Of a stretch of 64,000 nucleotides of DNA, positions 36,101 through 53,238 are shown piece by piece. A model generated the notes under the pieces. It did not search any database, was not told the origin of the DNA, and worked only from the letters and a program-made list of their open reading frames with translations. Made by a program: the position numbers and the translations under genes. Source of the stretch: Mesodorylaimus sp. YZB2_4 (Eukaryota; Nematoda; Enoplea; Dorylaimida; Dorylaimidae); assembly GCA_030248295.1 (NCBI GenBank), contig JASANH010001374.1:868001-932000 (forward strand), given 5' to 3'. Positions within the stretch are counted from its first letter, which is position 1; each line of letters begins with the position of its first letter.

Positions 36101-37166
36101 GATAGTTGTCCAGGGCCTCTCGTAGACCTTTCACCTGAAACAATTATGCAAAAAGCGGGCGTCAGGTGACTGGTTTAGAAGACACTGGACAAGGAAACCT
36201 ACTGGTGCGGGTTCGATTCCCGCTCAGGGTGGATGTTTTTGATTATATCTAGGGGTATTTTTTAACTAATCTATGACCTACTGGTGTTTGTGGGCCCTTT
36301 GATCCAAGTTTTCAAGCTGGTTTACCTTATCATAGCGGTGTACGATGCCCATGGCCACAACCAGATAGTCGTACTTTATCTGAAGGTCAGATCAATAGTG
36401 AGTTGAGTAAGCATGAACGACACTCGTAAGAGTATGTACCTTCTCCCCAGAACCAATGACCACAGCGTTGTCCTTGGGACGAAATTCGGTCACGTGATCC
36501 TTGATCCATGTACTGGCTTTTAACACATTGGACATGGGACGAGCCGACTGCTCCAATGTTTTGATACCTGAACCGACTAGGGTCCACATGGGCTGGTAGT
36601 AGTGGGTCTGAAAGACAACAGGGTTGACTGTGCTGCCAGATGCGAGAGGAAATATGGTAGCCCAAAGTCAGTGGGTTTTATTATCTGAAACCATATTTTA
36701 CCATTCTATCAGGACATGGTTGTATTTGCCTGCGACCACATTAGGGTGGGGCAGCAATAGATGCCTTCAGTAGAAGAAATACACATTCTTGCTTAGGTGC
36801 GTAAAATATGGTTTCAGACAATGGTTTTCCTGGCAACAATTTCCTTTTAAAATCCCACCTGCAAATTTGTACATATCCCGCGTACTTACATCACTGGGTT
36901 CGATGACGGCCACATTCTCTTTGCCCAATTTGGAAACGAACATATTCGAGATGGCTGACCCGCCAGCACCGCCACCCACGATGGCCAGTTTGAAATGGCG
37001 TTCTCCTACCAACAACATCGTGATAGCAAGGATGCCAGCTTGGGGTCACAGACAGACAGGGCATACCAGCAGCGAATAACTTGTCCGTGGTAGAAAATGC
37101 ACGAGCTGTCGTGCACGATAAGTGGTGGGTCAATGAACGGAAAAGTAACTGATGAGGGCAAGCCAT
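33104..37166 (-). CDS. SQOR: Sulfide:quinone oxidoreductase, mitochondrial
   Basis: Ten exons: 37166-37067, 37005-36890, 36607-36440, 36379-36326, 36134-35940, 35168-34947, 34591-34405, 33519-33452, 33393-33215, 33164-33104. All phases agree, giving 449 residues, the length of the human enzyme. SQOR oxidises hydrogen sulfide at the inner mitochondrial membrane and passes electrons to ubiquinone. Residues 1-33 form a basic, Ser/Thr-rich transit peptide (MACPHQLLFRSLTHHLSC), then the FAD-binding Rossmann turn LAIVGGGAGGSA. The redox cysteines fit C194 in VPIKCPGAPQKIMYL and C377 in YSSCPLPTSY. GIGDCTNLPNAKTGAA is the second FAD motif. The last exon encodes GPTRLRKWFHLGMSK, the amphipathic C-terminal anchor of the family. 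Exon 9 ends AA|GTGAGT, so reading through the intron gives an immediate stop. Introns carry several GTAAAATATGGTTTCAG motifs. Confidence 0.96.
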
Positions 37167-39501
37167 ATTCCGAGGGTGCTGAAATAAGGTGATTGGGTGG
37201 AGGCACTGAATGATAAGGGCTGGGCCCAATGGACAATAGACTGGTCATAAATCATTAGTGATAAGACGCGATCGCTGCTGATAAGATGAGATGTCAGGCC
37301 TAATGATCAGGATGGTGGGAATAGGAGTGATAAGGCCATGATCAGCCACGATGGCAATAAGAGTGATAAGACATGGTGTAGAATAGAAACAATAAGGTCG
37401 TGATAACACAAGTGATAAGGTGGTGTGATAAGCCACAGTGTGAGTGGATGATAAGCCGCGGGAATACATTAAGGAATCGGCATAAGATCTGCTTGGATCA
37501 GTGATAACGATATTGGTGACAAGCAATGATCATTGGTAATAAGATAAATAGCGAGACAATTGGCCTTGACAGATTTCAGACCGACCCGCAAAACCCCGAG
37601 ACAGGTAATATACTGGCCGCAATATCAACACCACACTTCACAACCTTTAAAGACGAAGTACACTCTAGAATCGATGTCGGAATATTGAAAAAGGAATACG
37701 ATTTTCAGACTCAGCTCCTACGTTTTATAGAAGTAGCCAAAATTCTGTAGCGCCATCACAATCATTTCAGAAGTCGAATTTTTATTTCCATACAGTTCCC
37801 CCTTGCAATCAAGAATTTCGACTTTTCTGCAGGTGCTGGAGATCCAGAATTTAAGCTACCCATAGGATACGTGGGTGATGAATCTGAATATCATACTCTT
37901 TTTTCACTGTTCCCACATCGTTGGTAGAGTGCACTTGGTCTACTACAGTAGGTACATATCTTCCGGGTCATTCGCAGAGGTCAAATGAAACCATATTTTA
38001 CCCACCACCCGTAGTTATGTAATAACAGTCTCGAAAAGGCGAGAAACAGCAACGAAATCAGCTGCTCGACACTCGCCTCAACTTGGAATTATGCAATTCC
38101 GCGAACTGGCCCTAAATGGGGCGAGACTGAGATTGCAAACACCCGTCATTTTACACCCGAATCGACTACACTTTTGCACTAGGCTAGCATACGAGACAGG
38201 AGGAAAGCACACTGGCAGCTCCTAGTCTTGTCTTATTGAAACATACCGAAGCAGCAGCGACGAGTCGACACCCGGGCCTATGCTCGAGAGAGCCAACTGT
38301 TGGTGGGTGAACTTTGCAAAACTAGTAGTTGAGATAAACATGGCGGAGGGGGGGGGGGGGGAGTGTAGAAGAACTAGATCAGTGTGCAAAGTTTCAGCAT
38401 CAAAATGCTCTACTGTAGATAATGCAAAAATTCCGTCAATTGCACAGAGAGCAAAAAAATCATGTAAGAACGGTCAAGTTGAAATCACTGGTGTTAAAGC
38501 AAGTTTTTAAATTTTCTTATTCAACCAGCAAAGACCCAAAATCGAGTCATAACGTCATTTTATCTTTAACTTCAGGAATGTGGACAAATAATCGTGGGGA
38601 AATCAGTCCAGTTCAATCAATCTAAAATTTAAATCTCCCGCGTAAGCACCCCGCTTATCTTAATTGTCTGCTAGAAGCGGTAATGTCCGCTGTGAACGGC
38701 TATGAACAACTCTATAATACAAATTACGACCCAAAATCACGATTTCGTCGCTAGCTAGAGGGCTACGGAGAAATAATCGTGGTAGGAATCAATACAGTTC
38801 AATAAATCTGAGATTTAAATTTCCCGCGTAAGCACCCGTCACATCTTAATTGTCTGCTAGAAGCGGTAATATTTGCTAGAAACAGCTTTATAATAAAAAC
38901 CCCGACCCGAAATCACGATTTCGTCACTAGCTAGAGGACTGTGGAGAAATAATCGCGGTAGAAATCAGACCAGCTCCATAAACCTGAGATTTAAATTTCC
39001 CGCGTAAGTACCCGGCTTATCTTAATTGTCTGCTAGAAGCGGTAATGTCTGCTAAGAACAGCTCTATAATAAAAAACTGATGATGCTTCATTTCGTAAAT
39101 AAAAAGGAAGAAATCGGGTATACTAGCATCGACAGTCAATCATATTGAAACTTGAGGATAATTAAACAAGGAAACGTTGAAATCAATCGAAATCGTCTCC
39201 CCGAGGTAAGTTGGTTTATACGAGCCCAGAGTGAAATCCAGTTTTGGCGTTGCTATGATACTGTGCTTGGTCGTGGTGCTGACGTGTGCAACGTGGCACG
39301 ACTTGTTGGTAGAGTCATCTGCTGTACAGACGAACAGTATCAATCAATCAATGACTGCACGATAATACTTTTCCAAATTTGAGCAAGTTCTATTTCGAAT
39401 TGTTAAACTGGCTCTTTTCATTTGCGAGGACGCAATTGGTCGCAGATGATAGCATAGATTTGTGCATACATTTCAGGTGTAAATCTATTTCATTGAACGC
39501 G
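37167..39501. other. Divergent intergenic region between SQOR and GMD
   Basis: These two genes point away from each other, so both promoters should lie here. I see no clear TATA box. From 37240 to 37520 GTGATAAG/ATGATAAG words recur every 20-30 bases. A three-unit tandem array lies at 38530-39075. One GTAAAATATGGTTTCAG motif lies inverted at 37986-38001. The open frame 37526-37750 (74 residues) has no recognisable domain. Confidence 0.5.
38530..39075. repeat. Tandem array of about 180-bp units with CCCGCGTAAGCACC core
   Basis: Three units share AATCACGATTTCGTC, GGAGAAATAATCG, CCCGCGTAAGCACCC and TGTCTGCTAGAAGCGGTAAT. Anchors lie near 38638, 38824 and 38999, giving periods of about 176-186 bases. 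ATTTAAATTTCCCGC in each unit resembles the terminal repeats of MITE family A. Confidence 0.85.
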
Positions 39502-44860
<5,359 letters not shown>

Positions 44861-45216
44861 ATGTCAGTTGGCCTTGGCGACAGGTTTTTCGGGAATTCCA
44901 TTCAACAGTATCTGCTGATGCATTATGATCTTTGCATGCACCGGGGGGGGGGGGGGCTGAGCGTGCGCTCCAGTTTTAGTCATTTGTGGAATAGTGGATA
45001 ATTTATTTGGAATATGCAGAATAGAGTACGTGCAGGGCGGGGAAAAGGGGACAGTAATTACGAAATGGCCTGGCGGACACTGATCTCAAAATAGGCCAAT
45101 TAGGGACAGGACGCGTGACCAATTTGCGTCAGTGCAACGGACTTGGCTGGCCGACTTGTTGTTCAGCCGGACATGCGTTTCCGGCCTATATTCGAATCAA
45201 CGGATGGGGGGGGGGG

Positions 45217-45598
45217 AACCAGCACGAAAATTGGCGATTCGTCTCAGGGGCCGTCTCCATATCTTATGGATTGGAGAACACGGTCAGATATTCCCATTTC
45301 CTTATCCCCGTCTAATTTGTCTTCTGACCAGCCCGTCTTATCGTCAGCCGCTGACACTGTCTTTTGCGTACTCATAAGCGCAGAAGACTAGTGCCGCGTA
45401 GATATGGAGATAGTCCCTAATTTATGTCTTCTGCGGTTATGAGCATGCACAGACGGACAGATCCATGGCGATTGAAATTCGAGGTGGTCAGAAGACAAAT
45501 TAGATGGGTAAAAGGAAATGGGAACATCTGGCCGTGTTCTCTGATCTATAAGATATGGAGACGGCCCCTGAGACGAATCGTCAATTTTCGTGTTGGTT
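45217..45598. repeat. Fold-back element carrying the AGACGGCCCCT core
   Basis: Left arm 45217-45332 contains GATTCGTCTCAGGGGCCGTC + TCCATATCTTA. Right arm 45485-45598 is its reverse complement (TAAGATATGGAGACGGCCCC). A smaller inner inverted pair (CATAAGCGCAGAAGAC and GTCTTCTGCGGTTATG) makes most of the 380 bases able to fold back. Confidence 0.8.
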
Positions 45599-46349
45599 TT
45601 CTTTGTGGGCGAGGTCGGCGGCAGATGTTGTGAATGGGATTAGTGAATATGCGTGTACAAAGAGACAGGCCATGGGAATGAGGCCGAGGACGACATGAAA
45701 AGTGCACGAGTCGAGAAAATGAGCCCAACACAAAGAAGCCCGTCGGAGGGCCGGACAATTTTCATGGTGTAATAAAGAAGTGGTTGAAGGGCAACGCCAT
45801 TGGCACCTTCCTCGTTCCCCTCCCTTGGCTTGGCTCGAGCTTTGTCCAGGCGAGAATAAAATACACACAAGCCCAACTCGTCCATCAAAAATAGTGAAAA
45901 AATTTAGACAATTTCTAGGCCAGGCCAGCCATTTGTTGCCGTCAAAACAAAAGAATTCCAGGCTGTCTTGAGCTGAAAAGGATGAATGTTTTGGCAGAGA
46001 AAGTTTGGAACAAAAATCTTTTCGCTGGAACTCCGGTTTTTATAATCGCTCTATTTACGAAAATTAGTTTTAGTCCACAGGGTGAAAGAAATTTATAAAA
46101 ATTTACGGGGGAAACAAAACCAGGATGGAACTGAAACTGTTTCGTGATTTTTAGAGCATAGAACAATTTTGCAAAAAAGGGAATCAAAGACAATTTGGAA
46201 AATTGAATTTTTTTGTATCTACGAAGACTTTGGAGGAAAAAATTAACGACAGCTTAAAAAAGAGAGTTGAAACGAAAGTTGTGAAAAACTACAAAAACCA
46301 TGGTCAAAACTTGCTACCAAACAAAGAGATGTGATTTGCCTTGCCTTTT

Positions 46350-47400
46350 GGCGATATGGAGACAACCCCTGTCTGCGCATCAGCATTGGCCTATTATACG
46401 GTCCCTTCGACATACAGTGGAGGGCAAGGTAGACTTACAGAAAAAAAGTTCTTGTAAGGCAGACTGCAAAGACACCATTGAGGCTTCATGGAGATGGCCC
46501 CTGTGTGTCTAGCTGTGCACACCATACCGCCCTGTTACACAGTCCCTTCAAAATTGTAGGCAGGGTAATTAGTGTGAAACAAGATTCTGAAAAGACAGGT
46601 CGTAAAAACCTACTAATGAGGTTTTTACGCGTCAAAAGATATGGAGACGGCCCCTGTCTGTCGTTGTGCGCACCGGCACCAGCCTGTTATACAGTACCTT
46701 CGATCACTGGAAGGCTAGATGTCACCGAGAAACATGAGTCTGACAAGTGAGAAGTCGTAGGCCTCAAAAACTACTGATGAGGTTTGTTATGTGTCAACAG
46801 CTACTGATTGTGAGACGGCCCCTGTATCTCTGTCTGTGCGCACCAGCACCAGCCTGTTATACGGTCCGGAATTTTAAGCAGGGTAATTAGTGAGAAAAAA
46901 GATTCTGAAAAGATTTACTGTCAAAACTTGTTTTCTGTTAACAGATATGGAGACGGCCCCTGTGTGTGCGCACTGGCCTCTTATATGGTCCATTCGATAC
47001 AGAAGGTCAAGAAGGCAGGATAGATGTCAGAAGAAACATGATTCTGATCGTGCGACATTAGCCTCTAGAGCTCCTGATGAGGGTTTTTATGTGTCGGCTG
47101 ATGTGGAGACGGCCCCTGTGTATGTGCATCAACCTGACAGTACCTTCGATACACAGGCAGGATAGATGTCTTTGAGAAACATAAGCCTCAGAAGTTGTAG
47201 ACCCAAAAAACTACTGATGAGATTTTTTGTGTCGACCGATGTGGAGACGGCCCCTGTGCACCCACTTATACAGTCCCTGCGACACAGAAGGTCGCACAGG
47301 CAAGACAGACTCACAAGCAACATCATTCTTCGACGTTAACCTACTGTTTCAGATTACAGATATGGAGACGGCCCCCAGACGAATTCGTCTCGAGATAAGT
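46350..47400 (+). repeat. Tandem array of 125-170-bp units with GATATGGAGACGGCCCCTGT core
   Basis: About eight units start near 46353, 46487, 46639, 46805, 46944, 47101, 47237 and 47359. Each continues with GCGCACCAGCACCAGCCTG, TTATACAGTCCCTTCGATAC, an AAGATTCTGAAAAG-like stretch and CTGATGAGGTTTTT. The last unit ends CCCAGACGAATTCGTCTCGA, resembling the right arm of the fold-back at 45.6 kb, so the two probably form one composite element. Confidence 0.85.
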
Positions 47401-48599
47401 TTGTGTGGGCTTTTTTGACTTAAATGGAATTCTTTTCTTCATGAGCACAAACATTTTAACGAGGTGGAAGAGGGGGAAACTATTTTTCACGAATATTTCC
47501 ACGAATCTAATCACTTCTTGAACATTCCACGGGAGCATAAAAATTGTGTAGAATACGAATTAGCAAAGTTCGTTCATTGACGCACACAAGTTTCCTTTTA
47601 AAGCAAATTCCTAAATTAATGAGTAGAAACTAATAGAAAATATTTTCAGGGGGCGAGCACGCGACCTTTTAATGGACCCCCGTCCGACCATGTTAGAATT
47701 TGTTTTTCTAAAATACACTCATGCGTGTAAATTGAGTTTTTATAATACAGAAAATGTCAATCAACAAGCTCGGCCGGCGTCACGCACTTTTATGGTTCAT
47801 TGAAAAAAAAGTTCATTTTTCTTCTTTTATCTTTATCAGAGCGCCATCGAATTTGAGACGCGCCCTCGGTGCCACCCGTGCGGCCTAATCGTCGTCTCCT
47901 TTCTTCGACTGGCACGAACTTGTGTGCCCGCCAGTCACAAGTTCCACGTCGATAAAAGCCGGTTTTTAATTTACTCTGGCCAGCAAACATGGACGACGAA
48001 GTGCGTAAAGCAGCCCCCTTCATCGCAAGCCTAAGCTAAAATCGATCACAAAAACGCGTCCTAGTCTTCAACACGGCCTCAAAAATCCGGTTTTACTCAT
48101 ATTTCTAATTTGGAAAAGGAATGAATCCGGTTTTTTCGTTCGAAAAGGACCCAAAACATGATCATGATATTTATCAAGAGAAACGTGAGTTTCCATCTGG
48201 TTTCTCCCGCATACACGTATAATAAAGTTGACATTATTTTCTCACAATCGCGTGACATTTGTGAACGTAACCGGGCCTAGGATTACTGTAACCCCCTCCA
48301 GGGCAAATCTAGGACTCGAATGGAAAACTACCGTTTTTGGCACCTTGAACCAAATGACTTTTAAACATTGATAAAAGCAGTGACAGTCACCAATTTCGCC
48401 CTATCGTCTTGATAAAAAGTTTAGGGCATGAGTAAACAAATTTTAAGATGAAAACACACTCAGCCAACTAAATTTGTCGAATCGTGTCTGAAAAATTTGT
48501 CATTGACGCTTTTATCAAAAAAATGACAGCTTTTACGAAAATACAATTCGGTCGAAAGATTGCTGCGGCTAATAAATCGGGTGCGCAAGTTTTTTGCAC

Positions 48600-48980
48600 C
48601 TTCGCCACTTTCAAACAATTTTTGTCGAAAATTTTCAGCAGAAAAATATGTTGATGTCAGCGATAAATTTGTAGAGAAAAGTTTGCTCTATAATTAGAAG
48701 TTTTTTTTTACTGCATGTATTAAATTTTTACCAAATTTCTTTCATTCGCGGGGCAAAAATTTTCGAAAAATATTCGTGCAATCTGAATTTTAACAAATTT
48801 CTTTCATTCCTAGAGTGAAAAAAGTCGAAAAATCTTGGAGAAATTAAAAACGAAAATTCCAATCTTGAAATTTCATCTTTTTGATAGAGCTCATTTTTCT
48901 CTACAAAATTTTCGCTGACATAAACCAACGTTATCGCTGAGAATTTTGAGGAAAATGCGAATTTAGTGCACACGCGCCCG
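48600..48980. mobile_element. MITE family B, inverted pair
   Basis: The left part holds TTGATGTCAGCGATAAATTT + GTAGAGAAAAGTTTGCTCTA. The right part holds its complement, TAGAGCTCATTTTTCTCTAC + AAAATTTTCGCTGACATAAA. About 200 AT-rich bases lie between. Related pieces occur at 11.1, 61.15, 62.35 and 62.5-62.78 kb. Confidence 0.65.
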
Positions 48981-50544
48981 AGCCCTCCAAGTTTCCAAAT
49001 TACTGATCCCGTCAAGTTGATGTTTCAACCGCAAATGCCGGAATAAAACAAACCAAACTCAACTTTTCCAATCGATTCAATTATATTTATACACTTAATT
49101 TCTACGTACGTTCAAAAAAAACACAAACGGCGATATAAAACCCAAAATGAATCTATTCGTCCGTTTCCTCCACGAAGACACGCGCTGAAAAAAGTGAACA
49201 AACTTATTTACCAACATTCGCCGTCATGATAACACTATCGTACATTAAATATACAAATAATACAAACCCCTCAAAAATACAAACCTAGCCGCCGTTTTTT
49301 CTTTTGTTGGCCTCGATTTTTCGCTTTCTTCTTTTTTTTATACAATTTCTACATATGTAATTATTTTCAAAAGTAGAATATTTGGTTTCAGAATAGAAAA
49401 GCCTCGAGTTCAAAAAAATTCTCATAAACGGCGGGAAAAAAATGTTTAAATTTTTTTCCAAACTTTGACCCCCCCCAAAAAATGCACATGGCTCAATGAA
49501 ATCACAAAATACAAAAAACACGAGGCGAGGACATCACCTGAACGTTCGGGCTTGGAGTCGAGATAGAAAAAACTGGACACTCGAAGAGAACGATCGTTTT
49601 AAGTTCGTTTTAGAAAAAATACAAATACTGAGCAAAAAAATTAGAGAATCTTGTCCAACAAAATTCTCATAAATTTTTTTGCCACGAACGCGCATGGATT
49701 CAGTCAAAATTCGTATTCCCGTATTTTCGAAGCACAGCAACAAGCGTGCATCGCAAACAAATCATGTACCTTCGAAAAAAAGAAACCGAAAAATCGATCG
49801 AAACAAAAAAATCTCGGCAGGCTTAGAGAAATCGATTTTTTTAAGAGTTGCCCGTATTATTTGTGCTAAAATCCCACTCCTCATTTTCGGCACCCTTAAA
49901 AATAAAAACCTGATCATTCAAAAAATGATCGATTTCCAATGATCATCACCCAAAAAAAACAAAAAACCTCGAACAATGTGTTCAGTGATCAAAAAAATAA
50001 TTTTACATATTTGGACGACGATCAATAGAATAAATCGATAAATATGGACTAAAGTAGTCTCGTGGCAACAATTTCATTTGCACGAAAAAATCCAGGCCCA
50101 GAGTTATTTTTTTTTAAACCGACAAAAATCGATTAGATGATGGAGCAAAAATCGATTTGTCTCCCGGACAAAATATAAAATCCTTTCAATTTGCACATTT
50201 GCACTGGGCCTACAGCTAAGACACCTAATCGAGACCCTAAATTTTTCTAATCCTGTCTAAAATTTACCGAAATATTTTGCCTTGTTGAAAAATAAAAAAT
50301 CAAAACTGTCGATATTTTCAAACCTGAACGAATTTTTTTTCACAAACGTCGGAAGAAAAAAAACACATAAAGTCGCACGATCAAGAACTAGCCACGAAGC
50401 GAGGGGAAAAATCCCATTGGCGAAATTGATTTTTTTAACTACAGTAGTAAAAAAAAGGGGAAAGAAGTGCACACACCGTTCATACGTACGTACAATCTAC
50501 ACGCGCGTGTCTTCCATTTTTTTCCTCGTCGTCTTTCGTCTCCT

Positions 50545-51809
50545 CTAATTCACACCAACACCGACCGCTTGTGGACGCGAGACCAAACCCGGAGCCAAAC
50601 TGGCCATCAGATTCAAATTTTCTCGCATCAAACGCTCGGCCAACATTTTACAACGTTGTTCTTCACCATTTTCCATCGAATTCGATTCGCTGGCCGACGT
50701 CGTCGTCGATTGAGGTTGAGGCGACGTACGCCACGACGACGACGACGATGGCGACGATGACGCGTAACGAACCGTCGACGTTTGATGTTGGCGTTGTTGC
50801 ATTTGTTGTTGTTGATGATTTAGAGCCATCACAAACCCGTTATTGCCCGATTGCGTCGTCGCGTTGACGACGAACGACGACGGCGATGAACGATTTTGTT
50901 GAGGCGAGAAAGTCGCCGACTGAGCAGCTTGTTGCGGCCAATGCGGACTCCAAACGGGCGGCGATTGTTGATGACGTTGATACTGCATTGGCGAGACCTG
51001 GTACTGGACCCGCGCATGATAACCGTGCTGATGCGCCCCTGGCGGCGTCGACGACAACGTCGGCGAGCTCCTTTGATACATTTGTTGTACGAAAGCCTGA
51101 TGATGATCTTTCGCCTCATCGCCCGCGCGTCGAGACGCGTACCACACGCCAACGCTCCCTAGAAGAAAAAAAAAATTCATTCGCGTTCGACAAGAAATCA
51201 TCCAATTTCGAGCAGCTACCCTAGAAACCCGTTTTCCTAACGCGCCTGGCCGCCTAAAACACTTCCGCATCGTCCCCACCCGGAAACCCGCATCCCGCCT
51301 GAACCGTACCTTCTTCGCCGAAACGAACGCTCACATCACCCGGATCGACCCAAACGGTAAGTTCAGCTGGAAACGCTTGTCGAACCTTTCGCAACGGCAA
51401 CCGACTGGCTTCGGCGGCGACTTTGACCAACGGATCGAGCTTACCGTTAATCCGAAGGCATCTGTAAAAATATCCACATCGTAAAAACTTCAAAGAAAAC
51501 CCCGAAACTCTATGAAACTAACCTGAACCCGCTGCCTTTGAGCGGATTAGCCGCGTGCCAATGCCCGTGGTAATGACGACAAAGTACGGATTGTAGGCTG
51601 CGTCGAAAGAGATCCACAGACTCTTGGCTGAACTCTTGTTTCGGAGCTTTGACGAGAAAATCCGTCAAAAACCCAACCGCCGCTTCGATCTCGGCTTTCA
51701 TTGATGGATCGATTATAAAATCCGATTCGGCGGCCATCGACGATCCGTCGTCCGATGAACCGGTCGAATCTTGGCGAACGCGATGATGACGATTTGATGA
51801 TTTGGTCAT
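50545..51809 (-). CDS. BTG/Tob family anti-proliferative protein
   Basis: Three exons: 51809-51523, 51461-51310 and 51158-50545. Junctions GSGFR|CLRIN and GEEG|SVGVW keep frame, giving 350 residues, close to human TOB1. BTG/Tob proteins bind the CAF1/CCR4-NOT deadenylase and repress target mRNAs; the C. elegans member FOG-3 sets sperm fate. The BTG domain is about residues 36-155. Box A reads YHGHWHAANPLKGSGFRCLR and box B reads FPAELTVWVDPGDVSVRFGE, followed by EGSVGVWYASRRAG. The remaining 190 residues are Gln/Ser/Pro-rich and disordered (LNHQQQQMQQRQHQ, SSSPSSSSSWRTSP), as in Tob, and end with a predicted helix (EQRCKMLAERLMRENLNLMA). No full PAM2 motif is visible. Retention of intron 2 would add TVQAGCGFPGGDDAEVF and stop. 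A GC-rich, CpG-rich stretch lies upstream. Confidence 0.93.
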
Positions 51810-52189
51810 GACGACGAGACGATTTTTTAATAAACAACTTTTATTTTCAATTTCGCAAATTATTTCCTCGAAACTAGTGCTCGCTCGTTCGCACATACAC
51901 TTCGGATATCGTACGTATGACCAAGCCGCGCCGACCCGAACCACGTCAAAAGGAGAGAATAAATTTTATAATCCAACCAAAAAAATGGACCAATCGCAAT
52001 TGATTGAGGAAAAGTGTAAAGTGCCGAGTCGGACAAACCCGCTTTTTCTCCTTTCCACACGCACACGAAATCTAACCGTTTAAAAAACCTTGAAGAAAAC
52101 GCTAAAAAAATAAAAATTCCTTTCAAAAATTGTTTCAATTCACATCTTTTCTCGTTTATATTCTATCCCCCTCGGACCGTACATGCGGC

Positions 52190-52590
52190 ACGCGTATTGG
52201 CAAAAGTAACGAAACAAGCGAAAAATCACGACACAACGCGGCCGACTGGCCGACTCGAGGCCCAGTCGAGAGACTACGATCGCTCGGCAACCGTACGAGC
52301 CTTTTAATAAAAATCCTTCTTCACTGACGCACGAAACGAGCCGAACGTCCTTCGACGAGCGCGTGACATCATTGAGGCCCCGAGCCAGGCAGCTCGGCGA
52401 TAACCAATCGGACGAGGCCGTTGTTTACGCTCGTCGGCGTGACGCACGGCCAACTCGCCCAGGGAACGTACCACAATGAGAAACGCCCCCTCCTGCTAGG
52501 CCGCATTATCGAACGAGCGTGGGCGAAACGAGAACCAAAACCAACGCGAAGGCGTCCCCTCGTCTTCCAATCCAGGGGCTGTGTACATAT
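52190..52590 (-). promoter_or_regulatory. CpG-rich stretch upstream of BTG/Tob, candidate promoter
   Basis: In otherwise AT-rich sequence these 400 bases are rich in CG dinucleotides (GCGGCCGACTGGCCGACTCG, CGACGAGCGCG). They contain a TGACATCA element at 52364-52371 and a CCAAT word at about 52404. The position, 0.4-0.8 kb before the BTG/Tob ATG, suits a promoter or a non-coding first exon. There is no direct proof. Confidence 0.35.
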
Positions 52591-52824
52591 TTGCCAGATG
52601 GAACGAAAATACTCGCCTAGATTTCTTCCAATAGCTAAAACTATTCCCCCCCACATTATTAATGCACATATAATAAAAATAATTTCAGGTCATCCTTTCA
52701 TTCCGCATAAAATGCCAATACCAGCAGAAAAAACCCTTTTACTCTTCATTTTCCATAAACCAACAAAATCAAACCGAAAAAACCACTCAACTTCAACTTC
52801 CTATCAACCTTTTCAGCCTTTTAA

Positions 52825-53205
52825 ATTTGAATTTCCCGCGCTCCGACTGCTTATGACAACACATCAAGGATCAGTGCGTTCAACGTTTCGAATATGAATT
52901 TCCCGCGCTCCGACTGCTTACGACAACACATCAAGAATCGAGCCGATCTGTGCGCTAACCTATTCAAATTTAAATTTCCCGCGCCTACGATGATTTGTGC
53001 GCCATCTTTATCTGCGATAAAAACATGATAGGATAGAATATGAAAATCAGATTTGTAATAAGCAGTCAAATTACGGTAAACGCGGGAATTCAAATTTCTG
53101 TTTGCGATCCTCAATTAGTAATTTGAATCAAATCGAACAAATCTGCTCACTAAGTGCGAAATTGTCATAAGCAGTCAAATTACCGAAATCGCGGGAATTC
53201 AAATT
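52825..53205. repeat. Cluster of TTTCCCGC repeats related to MITE family A
   Basis: Direct copies lie at about 52829, 52900 and 52975 (TTTGAATTTCCCGCGCTCCG; CTTATGACAACACATCAAG). Inverted copies lie at about 53083 and 53197 (CGCGGGAATTCAAATT with CATAAGCAGTCAAATTA before it). TTTCCCGC with a nearby CTTATGAC is the terminal signature of the family-A MITEs. Confidence 0.7.
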
Positions 53206-53238
53206 GTTTTGCTGAAAAGGTCAATTTCCCCGCCTCAC

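Larger units (their letters stand above)
44861..50544. other. Intergenic region between GMD and the BTG/Tob gene
   Basis: It contains a 380-bp fold-back (45217-45598), the 150-bp tandem array (46350-47400), a family-B inverted pair (48600-48980), and then about 1.5 kb of very AT-rich sequence with no recognisable exon up to the BTG/Tob stop codon. Some of the last stretch should be the BTG/Tob 3' UTR. Confidence 0.5.
51810..53238. other. Interval between BTG/Tob and eIF3m
   Basis: Besides the CpG-rich stretch it holds a run of TTTCCCGC-containing repeats at 52825-53205: two near-identical units (TTTCCCGCGCTCCGACTGCT + TATGACAACACATCAAG) and inverted forms GCGGGAATTCAAATT. The eIF3m stop codon is 34 bases after the last one. 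No other gene was seen. Confidence 0.55.

Noticed and set aside
37526..37750. 74-residue plus-strand frame between SQOR and GMD
   Set aside because: Composition looks protein-like but there is no recognisable domain, no acceptor or donor chain and no conserved motif.
45640..45888. Hydrophobic minus-strand frames next to the fold-back
   Set aside because: Two overlapping frames look membrane-like (FHVVLGLIPMACLFVH), but neither has consistent splice sites and one runs into the repeat arm.
47981..48002. Possible start of an actin gene (ATGGACGACGAA followed by GTGCGT)
   Set aside because: MDDE followed by a donor-like site recalls actin, and a GATAAAAG lies upstream, but no actin-like exon follows in the next kilobases.
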